Positions 37,821 to 47,756 of a stretch of DNA of 64,000 bases are shown here, in pieces. Within the stretch, counting starts at the first letter, position 1; the number at the start of each line of letters is the position of its first letter. The position numbers and the translations under genes are program-made. Source of the stretch: Chitinophaga sp. LS1 (GTDB taxonomy: Bacteria > Bacteroidota > Bacteroidia > Chitinophagales > Chitinophagaceae); contig NZ_CP128362.1 of the NCBI RefSeq assembly GCF_034274695.1, forward strand, positions 2,542,001-2,606,000, read 5' to 3'. The notes beneath the pieces were generated by a model. The model had not been told where the DNA came from, made no database searches, and saw only the letters and a list, made by a program, of their open reading frames with translations.

Positions 37821-38339
37821 CTAAACCTCCGATATTGCATCATGCAAAGTGACAATGGCCTGTAGGAACTGGTTTACAGCGGTTTTTGCCAGAGAATTAC
37901 AAACTATAGTTGCTTCTACGGCATTACTATGTTGTTTATAATTTCCTTTATGCCACTCGTCTTTATGACTGTGTTTCATAAGAATATTGTGCAGGCTCTT
38001 AATAGTGCTTTCGGTTACTCTCATTTCCTCATAAGAATCCGAAATGATATCTAACGCATTAAAATAACCTGCAACCTCCTGGGAATCCCTATCTTCTAAT
38101 TTAGATACGCTTAATTTATCAATCAGCACCTTTACTTCATCATCTGACATTCTGGAGCCTTCTATTCTTGTAGAAGCGCCAACACTTCTGACAGTTGCGA
38201 TTGATTTTAACTGTTTTAGGTTTTGTCTTTCTCTTTTCTCAATGGCCGTCCATGAAGCATCAAAGCGGTCTAATTTGCTTATTGCACTGATCAGTTGCCA
38301 GTCTGGTTTCAACTGAAATGTATGCACCTGGTTTTCCAT
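37821..38339 (-). pseudogene. Truncated fic gene, copy 1
   Basis: Residues 1-138 match the full Fic protein at 51392-52429 almost throughout (MENQVHTFQLKPDWQL, GASTRIEGSRMSDDEVKVLI). After NAVEA the frame jumps to 29 unrelated residues. At DNA level those tail bases resemble the 3' end of copy 2 (the AACTATAGTTTGT region and the following terminator) in a different frame, so an internal deletion has removed the central part with the Fic motif and the C-terminal winged helix. Without HPFxxGNGR it cannot transfer AMP. The N-terminal inhibitory-helix-like motif (TRIEGS) remains, so a regulatory leftover role is conceivable. Confidence 0.85.
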
Positions 38340-38367
38340 TATGTGAATATAAACTATTTTAATTAAA

Positions 38368-38440
38368 TGAGACGATATGAGACGAATGGAGATCTAAAAT
38401 GAGACGATTGTTTAATACAATTTGAGACGATATGAGACGA
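38368..38440. repeat. Array of five TGAGACGA repeats (copy 1)
   Basis: TGAGACGA starts at 38368, 38378, 38400, 38423 and 38433 (spacings 10, 22, 23, 10). The two outer pairs are one helical turn apart, and the two downstream members of the pairs are followed by ATGGAGA. The array lies upstream of fic copy 1 (minus) and about 200 bases upstream of hsdM (plus). The layout suggests a cooperative operator. Confidence 0.7.
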
Positions 38441-38639
38441 ATGGAGACTTCCAGTAATCCTAAAGCTGATTTTACTAAATTATTTAATACCTCAAAACTC
38501 TCCAAACATTGATATCTCCCCCCATCAGTTATTTACCTCTTCATTACCAGTGCCTTACTACTATCAATAGAAAAATTCCTATACTTGCTTAAGGTTTTAC
38601 TGTTTAAACATTTTAATAAGAAATCAGGAATTTATCATA
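38441..38639. other. Leader region of hsdM
   Basis: The first 80 bases continue the homology with the region upstream of fic copy 2 and end in CTCTCCAAACATTGATATCTCCCC. After about 38520 the sequence is unique and AT-rich. A weak -7-like TATACTTG (38581-38588) could drive hsdM, with a leader of about 50 bases. No gene is seen. Confidence 0.4.
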
Positions 38640-40991
38640 ATGAATCAATCTGTTCATAACAAACTTGTTTCTTTTATCTGGAGTGTGGCAGATGACTGCT
38701 TACGCGATGTATATAACCGTGGTAAATACCGCGATGTAATTTTGCCAATGGTAGTATTGCGTCGGTTGGATGCGCTGTTGGAACCCACCAAACAGAAGGT
38801 GTGGGATGAAATGTCTTTTCAGCGCGATGAAGCGGGCTTTACCGAATGGGATGAAGCCGGGTTAAGGGAAGCTTCCGGTTATGTATTTTATAATACGAGC
38901 GAATGGACATTACAGCGACTGAAAGATACGGCCTCCAATAGTCAGCAGTTATTAATCGGCAATTTTGAAGATTACCTCAATGGCTTTAGTCAGAATGTAA
39001 AGGAGATTATTGACAACTTTAAGTTGCGTACGCAGATTCGGCATATGGCTGTAAAGGACGTATTGCTGAATGTCTTGGAAAAATTCACCTCTCCTTATAT
39101 CAACCTTACACCCTTTGATAAACTGGATCCTGATGGCCGTAAATTGCCGGCGCTTTCCAACCTGGGTATGGGATACGTGTTTGAAGAGTTAATCCGGAAG
39201 TTCAATGAAGAAAATAACGAAGAAGCCGGAGAACACTTTACGCCAAGAGAAGTTATTGATCTGATGACGCATCTGGTGTTTGAACCGGTTAAGGATCAAT
39301 TGCCTCCTGTAATGACTATCTACGATCCTGCCTGCGGCAGTGGTGGCATGCTTACCGAATCACAGAATTTTATTAAAGACCAGGAAGGTATAATCCGGGC
39401 TAGCGGTGATGTGCATTTATATGGCAAGGAAATTAATGATGAAACCTATGCCATTTGCAAAAGTGATATGATGATCAAGGGCAATGATCCGCAGAACATA
39501 CGCCTGGGAAGTACCTTAAGTACCGATGAATTTGCCGGCACGCATTTCAATTTCATGCTCAGCAACCCGCCTTACGGTAAAAGCTGGGCTAGTGAACAGA
39601 AAAATATTAAGGATGGTAAAGATGTGATAGATGGGCGGTTTAAAATAAAATTGGATGATTATTGGGGTAATACAGAAGCAGTGGATGCTACTCCACGCTC
39701 GTCCGACGGGCAGCTATTGTTTTTGATGGAGATGATCAGCAAAATGAAACCTTTACGCCAAAGCCCTATTGGCAGCCGCATTGCCAGCGTTCATAATGGA
39801 AGCAGCCTGTTTACGGGTGATGCAGGTAGTGGAGAAAGCAATATCCGCCGGTATATTATTGAAAATGATTGGCTCGAAGCTATTATTCAACTACCTAATA
39901 ACCTCTTCTATAACACAGGCATCACTACTTACATCTGGTTGCTAAGCAACAACAAGCCTGCCCATCGTAAAGGCAAGGTACAGTTGATAGATGCCAGCCA
40001 ACGCTATCGTAAACTACGCAAGAACCTGGGCAATAAAAACTGTGAATTTGCTCCTGAGCATATACGGGAAATAGTAGACGTATATAAGCAAATGCTGATC
40101 ATAGACCGGAACACTGAGGAAGATGTCGCCAGCCAGGTATTTGATAATGCAGATCTGGGATATCATAAAGTTACCATAGAAAGGCCTAAAAGGCTTAAAG
40201 CACAGTTTACGGCAGATAGGATTGCTACTCTACGCTTTGATAAGGGACTTCGTGAACCTATGGAATGGGCTTATGAGCAGTTTGGAGAGGAAGTTTATAC
40301 CCAACTGCAAAAATATGAGAAAGCCATTATTGACTGGTGCGAAAAGGAGGAACTGAACCTGAGCCCCAAGCTGCAGAAAGCATTGGTAAGTCCGGCGCTT
40401 TGGCAGAAAGGCTTGGATCTGATAGCCACTGCCACCAGGTTAATGAGCCTTATTGGCACTGAGGAACATAACGACTTTAATTTATTCACTGCACGTGTAG
40501 ACGAGACGTTAAAGGCGGAACAGATAAAGTTATCAGCCACTGAAAAGAATACTATTTTAAATGCCATAAGTTGGTATCATGCTGAAGCGGAGAAAGTGGT
40601 AAAAAGCAGGCAAAAGCTGAGTGCAGATAATCTGAAGCAACTACTTATCAGGTTAGGTTGTACCCGGGAAGAACTGCACCATTATGGCTGGTTTTCTTAT
40701 GGTAAGCACGGTGAATACATACAATATGAAACGGAAAGCGATTTAAGAGATACGGAGAATGTGCCATTAAAGGATAACATATACAGCTACTTTCTGAAGG
40801 AAGTACTGCCGCATGTACCGGAAGCCTGGATAAACCTTGACACTATCAAAATAGGCTACGAGATTAGCTTTAATAAATATTTCTATCGTCATAAGCCTTT
40901 GCGTAGCCTGGAAGAGATTACTGCAGATATTCTGGCGTTGGAAAAGGAAAGTGACGGGCTGATCCAGGAAATTCTTAATTTCTCCCATTAA
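38640..40991 (+). CDS. hsdM: Type I restriction-modification DNA methyltransferase HsdM
   Basis: Adenine N6-methyltransferase subunit; with HsdS it protects host DNA and with HsdR it forms the restriction complex. The 783 residues have the helical N-domain (KLVSFIWSVADDCLRDVYNRGKY), the SAM motif DPACGSGGM at 229-237 and the catalytic NPPY at 309-312. It is longer than the classical HsdM (about 500) by a C-terminal extension of some 250 residues of helical character, of the kind seen in the larger type I M proteins. First gene of the hsd operon, 5 bases before the YhcG gene. Confidence 0.95.
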   Translation: MNQSVHNKLVSFIWSVADDCLRDVYNRGKYRDVILPMVVLRRLDALLEPTKQKVWDEMSFQRDEAGFTEWDEAGLREASGYVFYNTSEWTLQRLKDTASNSQQLLIGNFEDYLNGFSQNVKEIIDNFKLRTQIRHMAVKDVLLNVLEKFTSPYINLTPFDKLDPDGRKLPALSNLGMGYVFEELIRKFNEENNEEAGEHFTPREVIDLMTHLVFEPVKDQLPPVMTIYDPACGSGGMLTESQNFIKDQEGIIRASGDVHLYGKEINDETYAICKSDMMIKGNDPQNIRLGSTLSTDEFAGTHFNFMLSNPPYGKSWASEQKNIKDGKDVIDGRFKIKLDDYWGNTEAVDATPRSSDGQLLFLMEMISKMKPLRQSPIGSRIASVHNGSSLFTGDAGSGESNIRRYIIENDWLEAIIQLPNNLFYNTGITTYIWLLSNNKPAHRKGKVQLIDASQRYRKLRKNLGNKNCEFAPEHIREIVDVYKQMLIIDRNTEEDVASQVFDNADLGYHKVTIERPKRLKAQFTADRIATLRFDKGLREPMEWAYEQFGEEVYTQLQKYEKAIIDWCEKEELNLSPKLQKALVSPALWQKGLDLIATATRLMSLIGTEEHNDFNLFTARVDETLKAEQIKLSATEKNTILNAISWYHAEAEKVVKSRQKLSADNLKQLLIRLGCTREELHHYGWFSYGKHGEYIQYETESDLRDTENVPLKDNIYSYFLKEVLPHVPEAWINLDTIKIGYEISFNKYFYRHKPLRSLEEITADILALEKESDGLIQEILNFSH

Positions 40992-40996
40992 CCGCT

Positions 40997-41974
40997 ATGG
41001 AACTACAAAATCACCTTTTTAATACCATTGCCCAGGTGATCAGCAACGCCAGGCAAACAGCCTACCGGAACGTTAACAGCATTATGCTGCGCATGTATTG
41101 GGAAATAGGCAGGCTGATAGTGGAAGATGAGCAGCAGGGGCGTGAGAAGGCACAATACGGAAAGGCATCTCTTAAAAACCTTGCCGGGCAATTAAGCCTG
41201 GAGTTTGGAAAAGGGTTTGATGAAAGGAATCTGAACAATATGCGGGCCTATTACCGCTCTTTCCCAATTTGGAACGCAGTGCGTACCGAATTGAGCTGGA
41301 CACACTACCGGCTCATAAGTCGCGTGGAGGACGAAAGCCATCGACAACAATATATACAATTGAGTATTGATAACCAGTGGGATACACGTACGCTGCAAAG
41401 AAATATCCAATCTCAGTACCTGAATCGCACGCTGGCGCCGGTTACTGCGCAACCACAGCCTCATCAGTTTATTAAAGATCCTTATATTTTCGAGTTCCTG
41501 AACCTGCCATCTGATGTCCGCCAAACAGAAAGCACGATAGAGGCGGCATTGATTAATCACCTCCGGGAATTTTTGATGGAAATGGGTAAAGGTTTCGCTT
41601 TTGTTGCCCGTCAACAGCATATCGTAACAGATACGGCAGATTTTTATATAGATCTTGTCTTTTATAATTACTACCTGAAGTGCTTTGTACTGGTAGATTT
41701 GAAAACAGGAAAACTGGGCCATGGAGATATTGGGCAGATGGACATGTATGTACGCATGTATAACGATTTGAAAAAGCAGGCAGATGATAACCCTACTATC
41801 GGCATTATCCTTTGCACCGAAAAAGACGAAACAATTGTGAAATATTCGGTATTGGCTGAAAACGAATACCTCTTTGCAAGTAAGTACCGCCTATACCTGC
41901 CCAAAGAGGAAGAACTGAAACAATTAATTGAACAGGACCGTATAACGTTGGAATTAGATCATGAGAACAAATAA
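40997..41974 (+). CDS. PDDEXK nuclease-domain protein (YhcG/DUF1016)
   Basis: 325 residues. The N-terminal half is the DUF1016_N domain (TAYRNVNSIMLRMYWEIGRLIVEDEQQG, LSWTHYRLISRVEDESHR) and the C-terminal half a predicted nuclease with Asp219 (DFYIDLVFYN) and the DxK pair Asp234/Lys236 (VLVDLKTGK). Genes of this family are often found inside type I R-M loci; their role there is not settled, and an accessory nuclease or anti-phage function has been suggested. Its stop lies within the start of hsdS (14-base overlap), so it is translated as part of the hsd operon. Confidence 0.9.
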   Translation: MELQNHLFNTIAQVISNARQTAYRNVNSIMLRMYWEIGRLIVEDEQQGREKAQYGKASLKNLAGQLSLEFGKGFDERNLNNMRAYYRSFPIWNAVRTELSWTHYRLISRVEDESHRQQYIQLSIDNQWDTRTLQRNIQSQYLNRTLAPVTAQPQPHQFIKDPYIFEFLNLPSDVRQTESTIEAALINHLREFLMEMGKGFAFVARQQHIVTDTADFYIDLVFYNYYLKCFVLVDLKTGKLGHGDIGQMDMYVRMYNDLKKQADDNPTIGIILCTEKDETIVKYSVLAENEYLFASKYRLYLPKEEELKQLIEQDRITLELDHENK

Positions 41975-43265
41975 ATTGAAAAGATATGATGCTTATATGG
42001 CGAGTGGAGTGGAGTGGTTGGGGGAGATTCCGGAGCATTGGGAGACGATTTCGAATAGGCATGTTTTCAAAATAAAGAAGAATCTAGTTGGTAAACTTTC
42101 TTATAAATATGATCTTCTTTCGCTAACACTTTCTGGTGTTATAAAAAGAGATATGGAAAACCCAACAGGAAAATTTCCAGCTGAATTTGATACTTATCAA
42201 GAAGTTTCTAAAGGAGATTTTGTTTTTTGTCTTTTCGATGTTGAGGAAACCCCAAGAACAATTGGTTTGTCACAACACAATGGGATGATTACCGGAGCAT
42301 ATACAGTAATGCAAGCGGCTTCAATATTTAATGCTCCATTTTTGTTCTATTTTTATTATAATCATGATCAAAGTAAATCTTTAAGACATCTTTACACTGG
42401 GTTAAGAAATACCATTTCGAAAGAAAAGTTTCTTGCCTATAAAACATTTATTCCTCCTTTCTCCGAGCAAACTGCCATTGCCCAATTTTTAGACACCAAA
42501 ACAGCATTAATAGACAAAGCTATTGAGCTAAAAGAGAAGCAAATTGCCTTATTGAAAGAACGCCGTCAGGCAATCATTCACCAGGCAGTTACCAAAGGGC
42601 TGAATCCTGATGTGCCGATGAAAGATAGTGGAATTGACTGGGTTGGACAGATTCCGGCACATTGGGAGGTTAAAAAGCTGAAATATGTGTTTGATTTTAT
42701 CGGGGGCGGCACCCCGAGTAAAGAACGTTTAGATTATTGGAATGGTGATATTCCATGGGTTTCACCTAAAGACATGAAATCAGATAAAATTAAGGTAACT
42801 GAGGAATTTTTGACATGCAAGGGATTAAAAAACTGCCCTTCAAGCTTGCTTACGAGTAATTCATTGATAATGGTTGTTCGCTCAGGTATATTAAAGAGAG
42901 TTGTACCGGTGGCCATAACTAAAGTAGAAGTCGCTATAAATCAAGATATGAAGGCATTTATACCACTTGGCGAAGTTTTGCCCAATTTCATGTTTTTTTT
43001 TATCAAGGGGAATGAGATCTTTCTAAAAAACGACTGGGTGAAACAAGGAGCAACAGTAGAAAGTATAGAAATGGAGCTTTTGAGAAATTTCAGCATAGCA
43101 TACCCTCCATACACAGAGCAAAATCAAATCATTGATCATGTAAGAGTTCTTTCTACAGAGATTGAAAAAATCTTATTACTAATAGAACAAGAAATCGAAA
43201 AACTCAAAGAATACAAAGCAAGCCTTATCAACAGCGCCGTCACAGGTAAAATAAAAGTTACCTGA
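41961..43265 (+). CDS. hsdS: Type I restriction-modification specificity subunit HsdS
   Basis: Chooses the DNA target of the complex. The 434 residues contain two target-recognition domains, each opened by the same phrase (SGVEWLGEIPEHWE near residue 14 and SGIDWVGQIPAHWE near 222), and each closed by a conserved helix (AIELKEKQIALLKERRQAII near 190 and IEKLKEYKASLINSAVTG at the C-terminus). The two halves are clearly related. The first recognition domain is notably AT-rich compared with its neighbours, a usual sign of domain exchange in hsdS. Confidence 0.95.
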   Translation: MRTNKLKRYDAYMASGVEWLGEIPEHWETISNRHVFKIKKNLVGKLSYKYDLLSLTLSGVIKRDMENPTGKFPAEFDTYQEVSKGDFVFCLFDVEETPRTIGLSQHNGMITGAYTVMQAASIFNAPFLFYFYYNHDQSKSLRHLYTGLRNTISKEKFLAYKTFIPPFSEQTAIAQFLDTKTALIDKAIELKEKQIALLKERRQAIIHQAVTKGLNPDVPMKDSGIDWVGQIPAHWEVKKLKYVFDFIGGGTPSKERLDYWNGDIPWVSPKDMKSDKIKVTEEFLTCKGLKNCPSSLLTSNSLIMVVRSGILKRVVPVAITKVEVAINQDMKAFIPLGEVLPNFMFFFIKGNEIFLKNDWVKQGATVESIEMELLRNFSIAYPPYTEQNQIIDHVRVLSTEIEKILLLIEQEIEKLKEYKASLINSAVTGKIKVT

Positions 43266-43308
43266 ATAAGCTGAAAGAAACACACGTATCACCCCTAATT
43301 AATATCAC

Positions 43309-46300
43309 ATGCCCAGTCAAACCAATGAACAAGCGTTGGAGGACGCCATTGAAAAGTGCTTAACCGGAATTATCTCACGCAAAAGCAACGCTAATGAAGA
43401 AGCTGAAAATGCCGCTCCTTATGGAAACGGTCATGGCTTCTATGTAGGCTACCCTCATGAGTTTGATGCACGCTACGCAATTGACAAATCAAGGTTATGG
43501 CATTTTCTGGAAAACACCCAGCAGGAGGAACTGGCCAAACTGCAAAAGCAAGGTGACTGGCAATTAAAGATATTGGAAAGAATTGACCGCATGGTCAAAA
43601 AATATGGGGTACTGAGACTGTTACGTAAGGGGTTAGATGTAGATGATGCGCATTTCACGCTTTTCTATGTAGCTCCTTTAGCGAGCAGCAGCCAGAGCCT
43701 GAAAGATAATTTTGAAAAAAACGAGTTCAGCGTTACACGACAGTTATGTTATTCCGCCAGCAACCTGGCAGAGGAAATAGACATGGTACTGTTTATAAAC
43801 GGTCTGCCTTTAATTACCATGGAGTTGAAAAATCCATGGACAGGGCAGACTGCAAGATCAGATGGCCAACATCAATACCGTCATAAAAGGGATAATACGC
43901 AACCCCTGTTACAATTCGGGCGTTGTATTGTACATTTCACTGTAGATACTGATGAAGTATATATGACTACCCGGCTGGCCGGCCCGGATACATTTTTCCT
44001 TCCTTTTAACAAAGGTCATAATTATGGTAAGGGCAACCCACCGAATCCTTTCGGACATCGGACCGCTTATTTATGGGAAGAAGTTCTTTCCCGCTACAGT
44101 CTGGCAAACATCATACAGCACTTTGTCCGTATAGATGGGAAAGATAGCGATCCGCTTGCAAAGAAGAACCTGTATTTTCCCCGTTATCACCAGCTGGATG
44201 TAGTGCGTAAGCTCGTAAACGATGCTTCGGTAAAGGGAGTGGGCCAAACATACCTGATACAGCATTCAGCCGGTTCCGGTAAAAGTAACTCTATCACCTG
44301 GGCTGCATACCAGTTAATAGAAACTTACCCCACCAGTGAGCAAACGCCAGGTGGAAAAGGTTTCAGTCAGCCCTTGTTCGATTCTGTAATTGTAGTGACC
44401 GACCGCCGCCTGCTTGATAAACAGTTAAGAGAAAACATTCGTGAGTTCTCAGAAATAAGAAATATTGTAGCACCAGCCTACTCTTCCAAAGAACTCAAAG
44501 AAAACCTGGAAAGTGGTAAACGTATAATTATTACTACTATCCAGAAATTTCCATTCATTATTGATGGTATCGCCGATTTAAGTAACCGGAACTTTGCGGT
44601 TATTATTGATGAAGCCCATAGTTCCCAAAGTGGCCTGGCTGCAGACAATATGAACAGGGTAATGGGTAATGCTGCAGATAATGAAGAGGAAGACGAGGAT
44701 GATTCACAGGATAAAGTGTTGAGAGCAATGAACAACCGCAAGATGAGAGGCAATGCCTCCTACTTTGCCTTTACTGCTACACCTAAAAACGCTACCCTGG
44801 AAAAGTTTGGCAGTTTACAGGAAGACGGGAAGTTCAAGCCTTTTCACCTGTATTCTATGAAACAGGCCATTGAAGAAGGTTTTATCCTGGATGTGCTGGC
44901 CAATTATACTACTTACAGAAGTTATTACGAGATAGAAAAATCTATAGAAGACAATCCACTTTTTGAAACCGCGAAAGCACAAAAAAAGCTAAAAGCATTT
45001 GTAGAGCGCAACCCCCAAACAATAGCAACCAAGGCTGAAATTATGTTGGATCACTTCATTACCAAAGTGGTTACACCTAAAAAATTAAAAGGAAAGGCCA
45101 AAGCAATGGTTGTAACCCAAAGTATTGAAAGTGCTATCCGGTATTATTTTGCCTTGCACAAACTATTAGAACAGAAGGGCAGCCCATTTCGAATAGCTAT
45201 TGCTTTTTCCGGTAAAAAAATTGTGGATGGTATTGAGTATACGGAAGAAACCACCAATCAATTTCCCGCGCACCTGGATACTGCTAAACCTACCGACCCC
45301 GGTTATATTGCAGATACCATAGCGCGTTATTTTAATATGGACGATTACCGCATACTAGTGGTGGCTAACAAATATCTGACTGGTTTTGACCAGCCTAAGC
45401 TGAGCACGATGTATGTAGATAAAAAGTTGCAGGATGTGCTGGCGGTACAGGCTTTATCAAGGCTAAACCGTGCTGCTGACAAGCTGGGGAAAAAAACGGA
45501 AGATTTGTTTGTGCTCGACTTTTTCAATTCTACAGAAGAGATTAAAACATCTTTTGATCCTTTTTATACAGCCACCTCTTTAAGCAAGGCTACTGATGTA
45601 AATGTATTGCACGAGCTGAAGGCTTATCTGGATGATGCAAGCGTATATGAATGGAGTGAGGTAGAAGATTTCACTACCCGGTATTTTAATAAAGAGGATG
45701 CTGATACGGTATTAAGTCCCATCATTCAATTAGGAGAAGAACGATTTAATCACGAGCTGGGCCTGGAAGAAAGCGCCAAAGCAGATTTCAAGATCAAGGC
45801 CAAACAGTTTGTAAAAATCTATGGCCAGATGGCTGCCATTATACCATTTGAAGTACGCAAATGGGAATTATTGTTCTGGTACCTTAAATTTCTAATACCA
45901 AAGTTGATTATCGTAGATCGCGAAGCCGATGCGTTAGATGAACTATTGAATGCGGTAGATTTATCTACTTATGGACTGGAAAGGGTTAAATTAAATGTTT
46001 CAATTGGGTTAGATCAGAGCGAGACAGAACTTGATCCACAGAATGCTAACCCTAGAAGTGCACATAATGCAGGTGGAGCAGAAGATCCTTTAGACGTAAT
46101 TATTCGCAGCTTTAACGAGCGCCATTTTCATGGATGGGAAGCCACCCTAGAAGAACAGCGGGTAAAATTTGTATCGCTTGCCCAAAAGCTTCAGGCACAT
46201 CCTGACTTTCAAACGAAGGTGGTCAATAACCCTGATATACAAACACAGGATCTTGCGTTTAAAAAGTTATTGGAAGAGGTAATAGCAGAACAGCGTAAAA

Positions 46301-46413
46301 AGGAACTGGATTTATACCGCTTATATTCCAAAGATGAAGCTTTCAAACAGGCTTTTATAGATACCATGCGGCGTTTATCTATGAATAATAAAGGTAATCG
46401 TTGGGTGTTATAA
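43309..46413 (+). CDS. hsdR: Type I restriction endonuclease subunit HsdR
   Basis: DNA-translocating nuclease subunit. The 1034 residues have the N-terminal PD-(D/E)xK nuclease part with Glu172/Lys174 in TMELKNPW, then the SF2 motor with Walker A HSAGSGKS (Lys325), DEAH at 434-437, FAFTATPKNATLEKFG (motif III) and the helicase C-domain with VANKYLTGFDQPKLSTMYVDK and QALSRLNRA. All motifs needed for cutting and translocation are intact. A C-terminal helical domain for binding HsdM follows. It begins 43 bases after hsdS. Confidence 0.96.
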   Translation: MPSQTNEQALEDAIEKCLTGIISRKSNANEEAENAAPYGNGHGFYVGYPHEFDARYAIDKSRLWHFLENTQQEELAKLQKQGDWQLKILERIDRMVKKYGVLRLLRKGLDVDDAHFTLFYVAPLASSSQSLKDNFEKNEFSVTRQLCYSASNLAEEIDMVLFINGLPLITMELKNPWTGQTARSDGQHQYRHKRDNTQPLLQFGRCIVHFTVDTDEVYMTTRLAGPDTFFLPFNKGHNYGKGNPPNPFGHRTAYLWEEVLSRYSLANIIQHFVRIDGKDSDPLAKKNLYFPRYHQLDVVRKLVNDASVKGVGQTYLIQHSAGSGKSNSITWAAYQLIETYPTSEQTPGGKGFSQPLFDSVIVVTDRRLLDKQLRENIREFSEIRNIVAPAYSSKELKENLESGKRIIITTIQKFPFIIDGIADLSNRNFAVIIDEAHSSQSGLAADNMNRVMGNAADNEEEDEDDSQDKVLRAMNNRKMRGNASYFAFTATPKNATLEKFGSLQEDGKFKPFHLYSMKQAIEEGFILDVLANYTTYRSYYEIEKSIEDNPLFETAKAQKKLKAFVERNPQTIATKAEIMLDHFITKVVTPKKLKGKAKAMVVTQSIESAIRYYFALHKLLEQKGSPFRIAIAFSGKKIVDGIEYTEETTNQFPAHLDTAKPTDPGYIADTIARYFNMDDYRILVVANKYLTGFDQPKLSTMYVDKKLQDVLAVQALSRLNRAADKLGKKTEDLFVLDFFNSTEEIKTSFDPFYTATSLSKATDVNVLHELKAYLDDASVYEWSEVEDFTTRYFNKEDADTVLSPIIQLGEERFNHELGLEESAKADFKIKAKQFVKIYGQMAAIIPFEVRKWELLFWYLKFLIPKLIIVDREADALDELLNAVDLSTYGLERVKLNVSIGLDQSETELDPQNANPRSAHNAGGAEDPLDVIIRSFNERHFHGWEATLEEQRVKFVSLAQKLQAHPDFQTKVVNNPDIQTQDLAFKKLLEEVIAEQRKKELDLYRLYSKDEAFKQAFIDTMRRLSMNNKGNRWVL

Positions 46414-46587
46414 TATTTTTCTATTCGAAAAACAGTTGGAAAATCCAATTTACCTGATATCTTACCAAATAGGCATATGATCATATAAATAGTCAATTGC
46501 GTAATGATATTTTCATTAATTCAAACACATTCTTTTAGCCTTAATAAACTCCACGAATATGTTTCACTTAACTAAAACTTTTCGCTT

Positions 46588-46869
46588 ATGTCCCATATGA
46601 TCTATGAAGATTATAGAAAATCTGCTCTAAAACATTTAAAAACATGCGAGTTTATGCTCGAAAACTTAGATAAAATACCGGCAGTTGACAATCTTGATGG
46701 TTTAAGTAAGGAGGAATGGAAAAATCATGTTCTTAGAAACATATTCTATTTAACAGGATATGCGGCTGAAGGAATTATTAATTATTGCATTTATAAACTT
46801 GCATATGGTATTCGAGGAAACAATTTAGACATAGAACGTTTAAATATGAAGTTGTTTAAACTTATTTAG
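46588..46869 (+). pseudogene. HEPN-like gene, 5' part, interrupted by an IS
   Basis: 86 native residues from ATG 46588 (MSHMIYEDYRKSALKHLKTCEFML) followed by a few codons of IS sequence to a stop at 46869. LRNIFYLTGYAAEGIINYCIYK resembles the core of HEPN domains (YLAGYAvE pattern), a fold used by RNases of defence and toxin systems. If the IS and one copy of the TAT duplication are removed, the same frame continues from 47760 for 61 codons to TAA at 47941. The catalytic RxxxxH motif is not visible in the 5' part, so the HEPN call is tentative. Confidence 0.55.
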
Positions 46870-47756
46870 GTAAAAAAAGAAGAGTCCCAGGAATTGTAGA
46901 TTTTTGATTTGCGAAAAAAAAGGAACTACTCTGGGACTCATAGACGAAGATAAAATAAGAGAATGGATATTACCACATTTAAGTAAGGGAAAGCGAGGTT
47001 TAAGCCGAGAATATGTCTGGTAAAAGTGGTACAGCTAATCTTAAAGCGTATGAAAACTGGGTGCCAGTGGCGGGAACTAAGTGTTCGGGAGTACATAGAA
47101 GCTCCCAAAGTAAGCTGGCAGCATATATATTACTATTTCAATAAATGGAGTAAAGATGAATCATTCAAGGCAGCCTGGAAAGCGCTATTGTCAAGCCACA
47201 AACAGCTCCTGGACTTATCGTGCGCCCAACTTGATGGTAGTCATACACCGGCTAAACGGGGAGGAGAACAGGTGGGATACCAGGGCAGAAAGGCCTGTAA
47301 GACAACTAACAGTTTGTATTTGAGCGATAACAATGGCCAAATACTGTCGGTAGGTAGTCCGCAAAGTGGGGAACATAATGATTTGTATGAGATCAGTAGC
47401 ATTTTTGAAAAAATGATCAGTTTATTGGAGGAAGCGGGTATTAACAGTAGCGGCGTTTTTTTGAATGCAGATCCTGGTTTTGACAGTGAGGAGCTACGGA
47501 AGGCTTGTGATATAAAAGAAATAGAGCTAAATGTGAAACCCAATAAGCGTAACGGCAAAACCGCCAGTGAGGAGTATAGATATTTTGATGACCAATTGTA
47601 CAAAAGGAGAACAAAAATTGAGCATGCCAATGCCTGGTTAGACGCGTTTAAAGCTCTATCTGTTCGCTATGAAACAAAAGTATTCACATGGATGGGGTTA
47701 CATTGGCTTGCTCTTATTACATTATTCTGTCGAAAATTAAAAGTTTAAACAACTTC
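46848..47756 (+). mobile_element. IS5-type insertion sequence, 909 bp
   Basis: Bounded by the inverted repeat GAAGTTGTTTAAACTT (46848-46863, and its complement at 47741-47756) and flanked by TAT on both sides, a likely target duplication. It holds one transposase gene on the plus strand. An internal perfect inverted repeat GAGTCCCAG (46882-46890) / CTGGGACTC (46931-46939) brackets the presumed transposase start and could form a hairpin that hides the start in read-through transcripts, a known trick of insertion sequences. Size and single-gene structure fit the IS427-like part of the IS5 family. Confidence 0.85.
46904..47748 (+). pseudogene. IS5-family transposase with a one-base frameshift
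   Basis: The first frame (possible TTG start at 46904) encodes LIDEDKIREWILPHLSKGKR and stops at 47021. The second frame, shifted by -1, carries the rest from about 46990: FKPRICLVKVVQLILKRMKTGCQW, then QLDGSHTPAKRGGEQVGYQG with the DDE-region Asp, a middle Asp in LNADPGFDSEEL, and IEHANAWLDAFKALSVRYE with the final Glu. Adding one T in GAGGTTTAAG would give KRGFKPR, the expected family sequence, so a base was probably lost. A GGGAAAG heptamer just upstream (46987-46993) leaves programmed frameshifting possible. Confidence 0.8.

Noticed and set aside
38368..38440. Regular short repeats as a CRISPR array
   Set aside because: Units are only 8 bp, spacers are 2-15 bp, and no cas genes are near; an operator array fits better.
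38640..46413. The type I R-M locus itself as a new system
   Set aside because: All three subunits have complete standard motifs; only the embedded YhcG gene is out of the ordinary.
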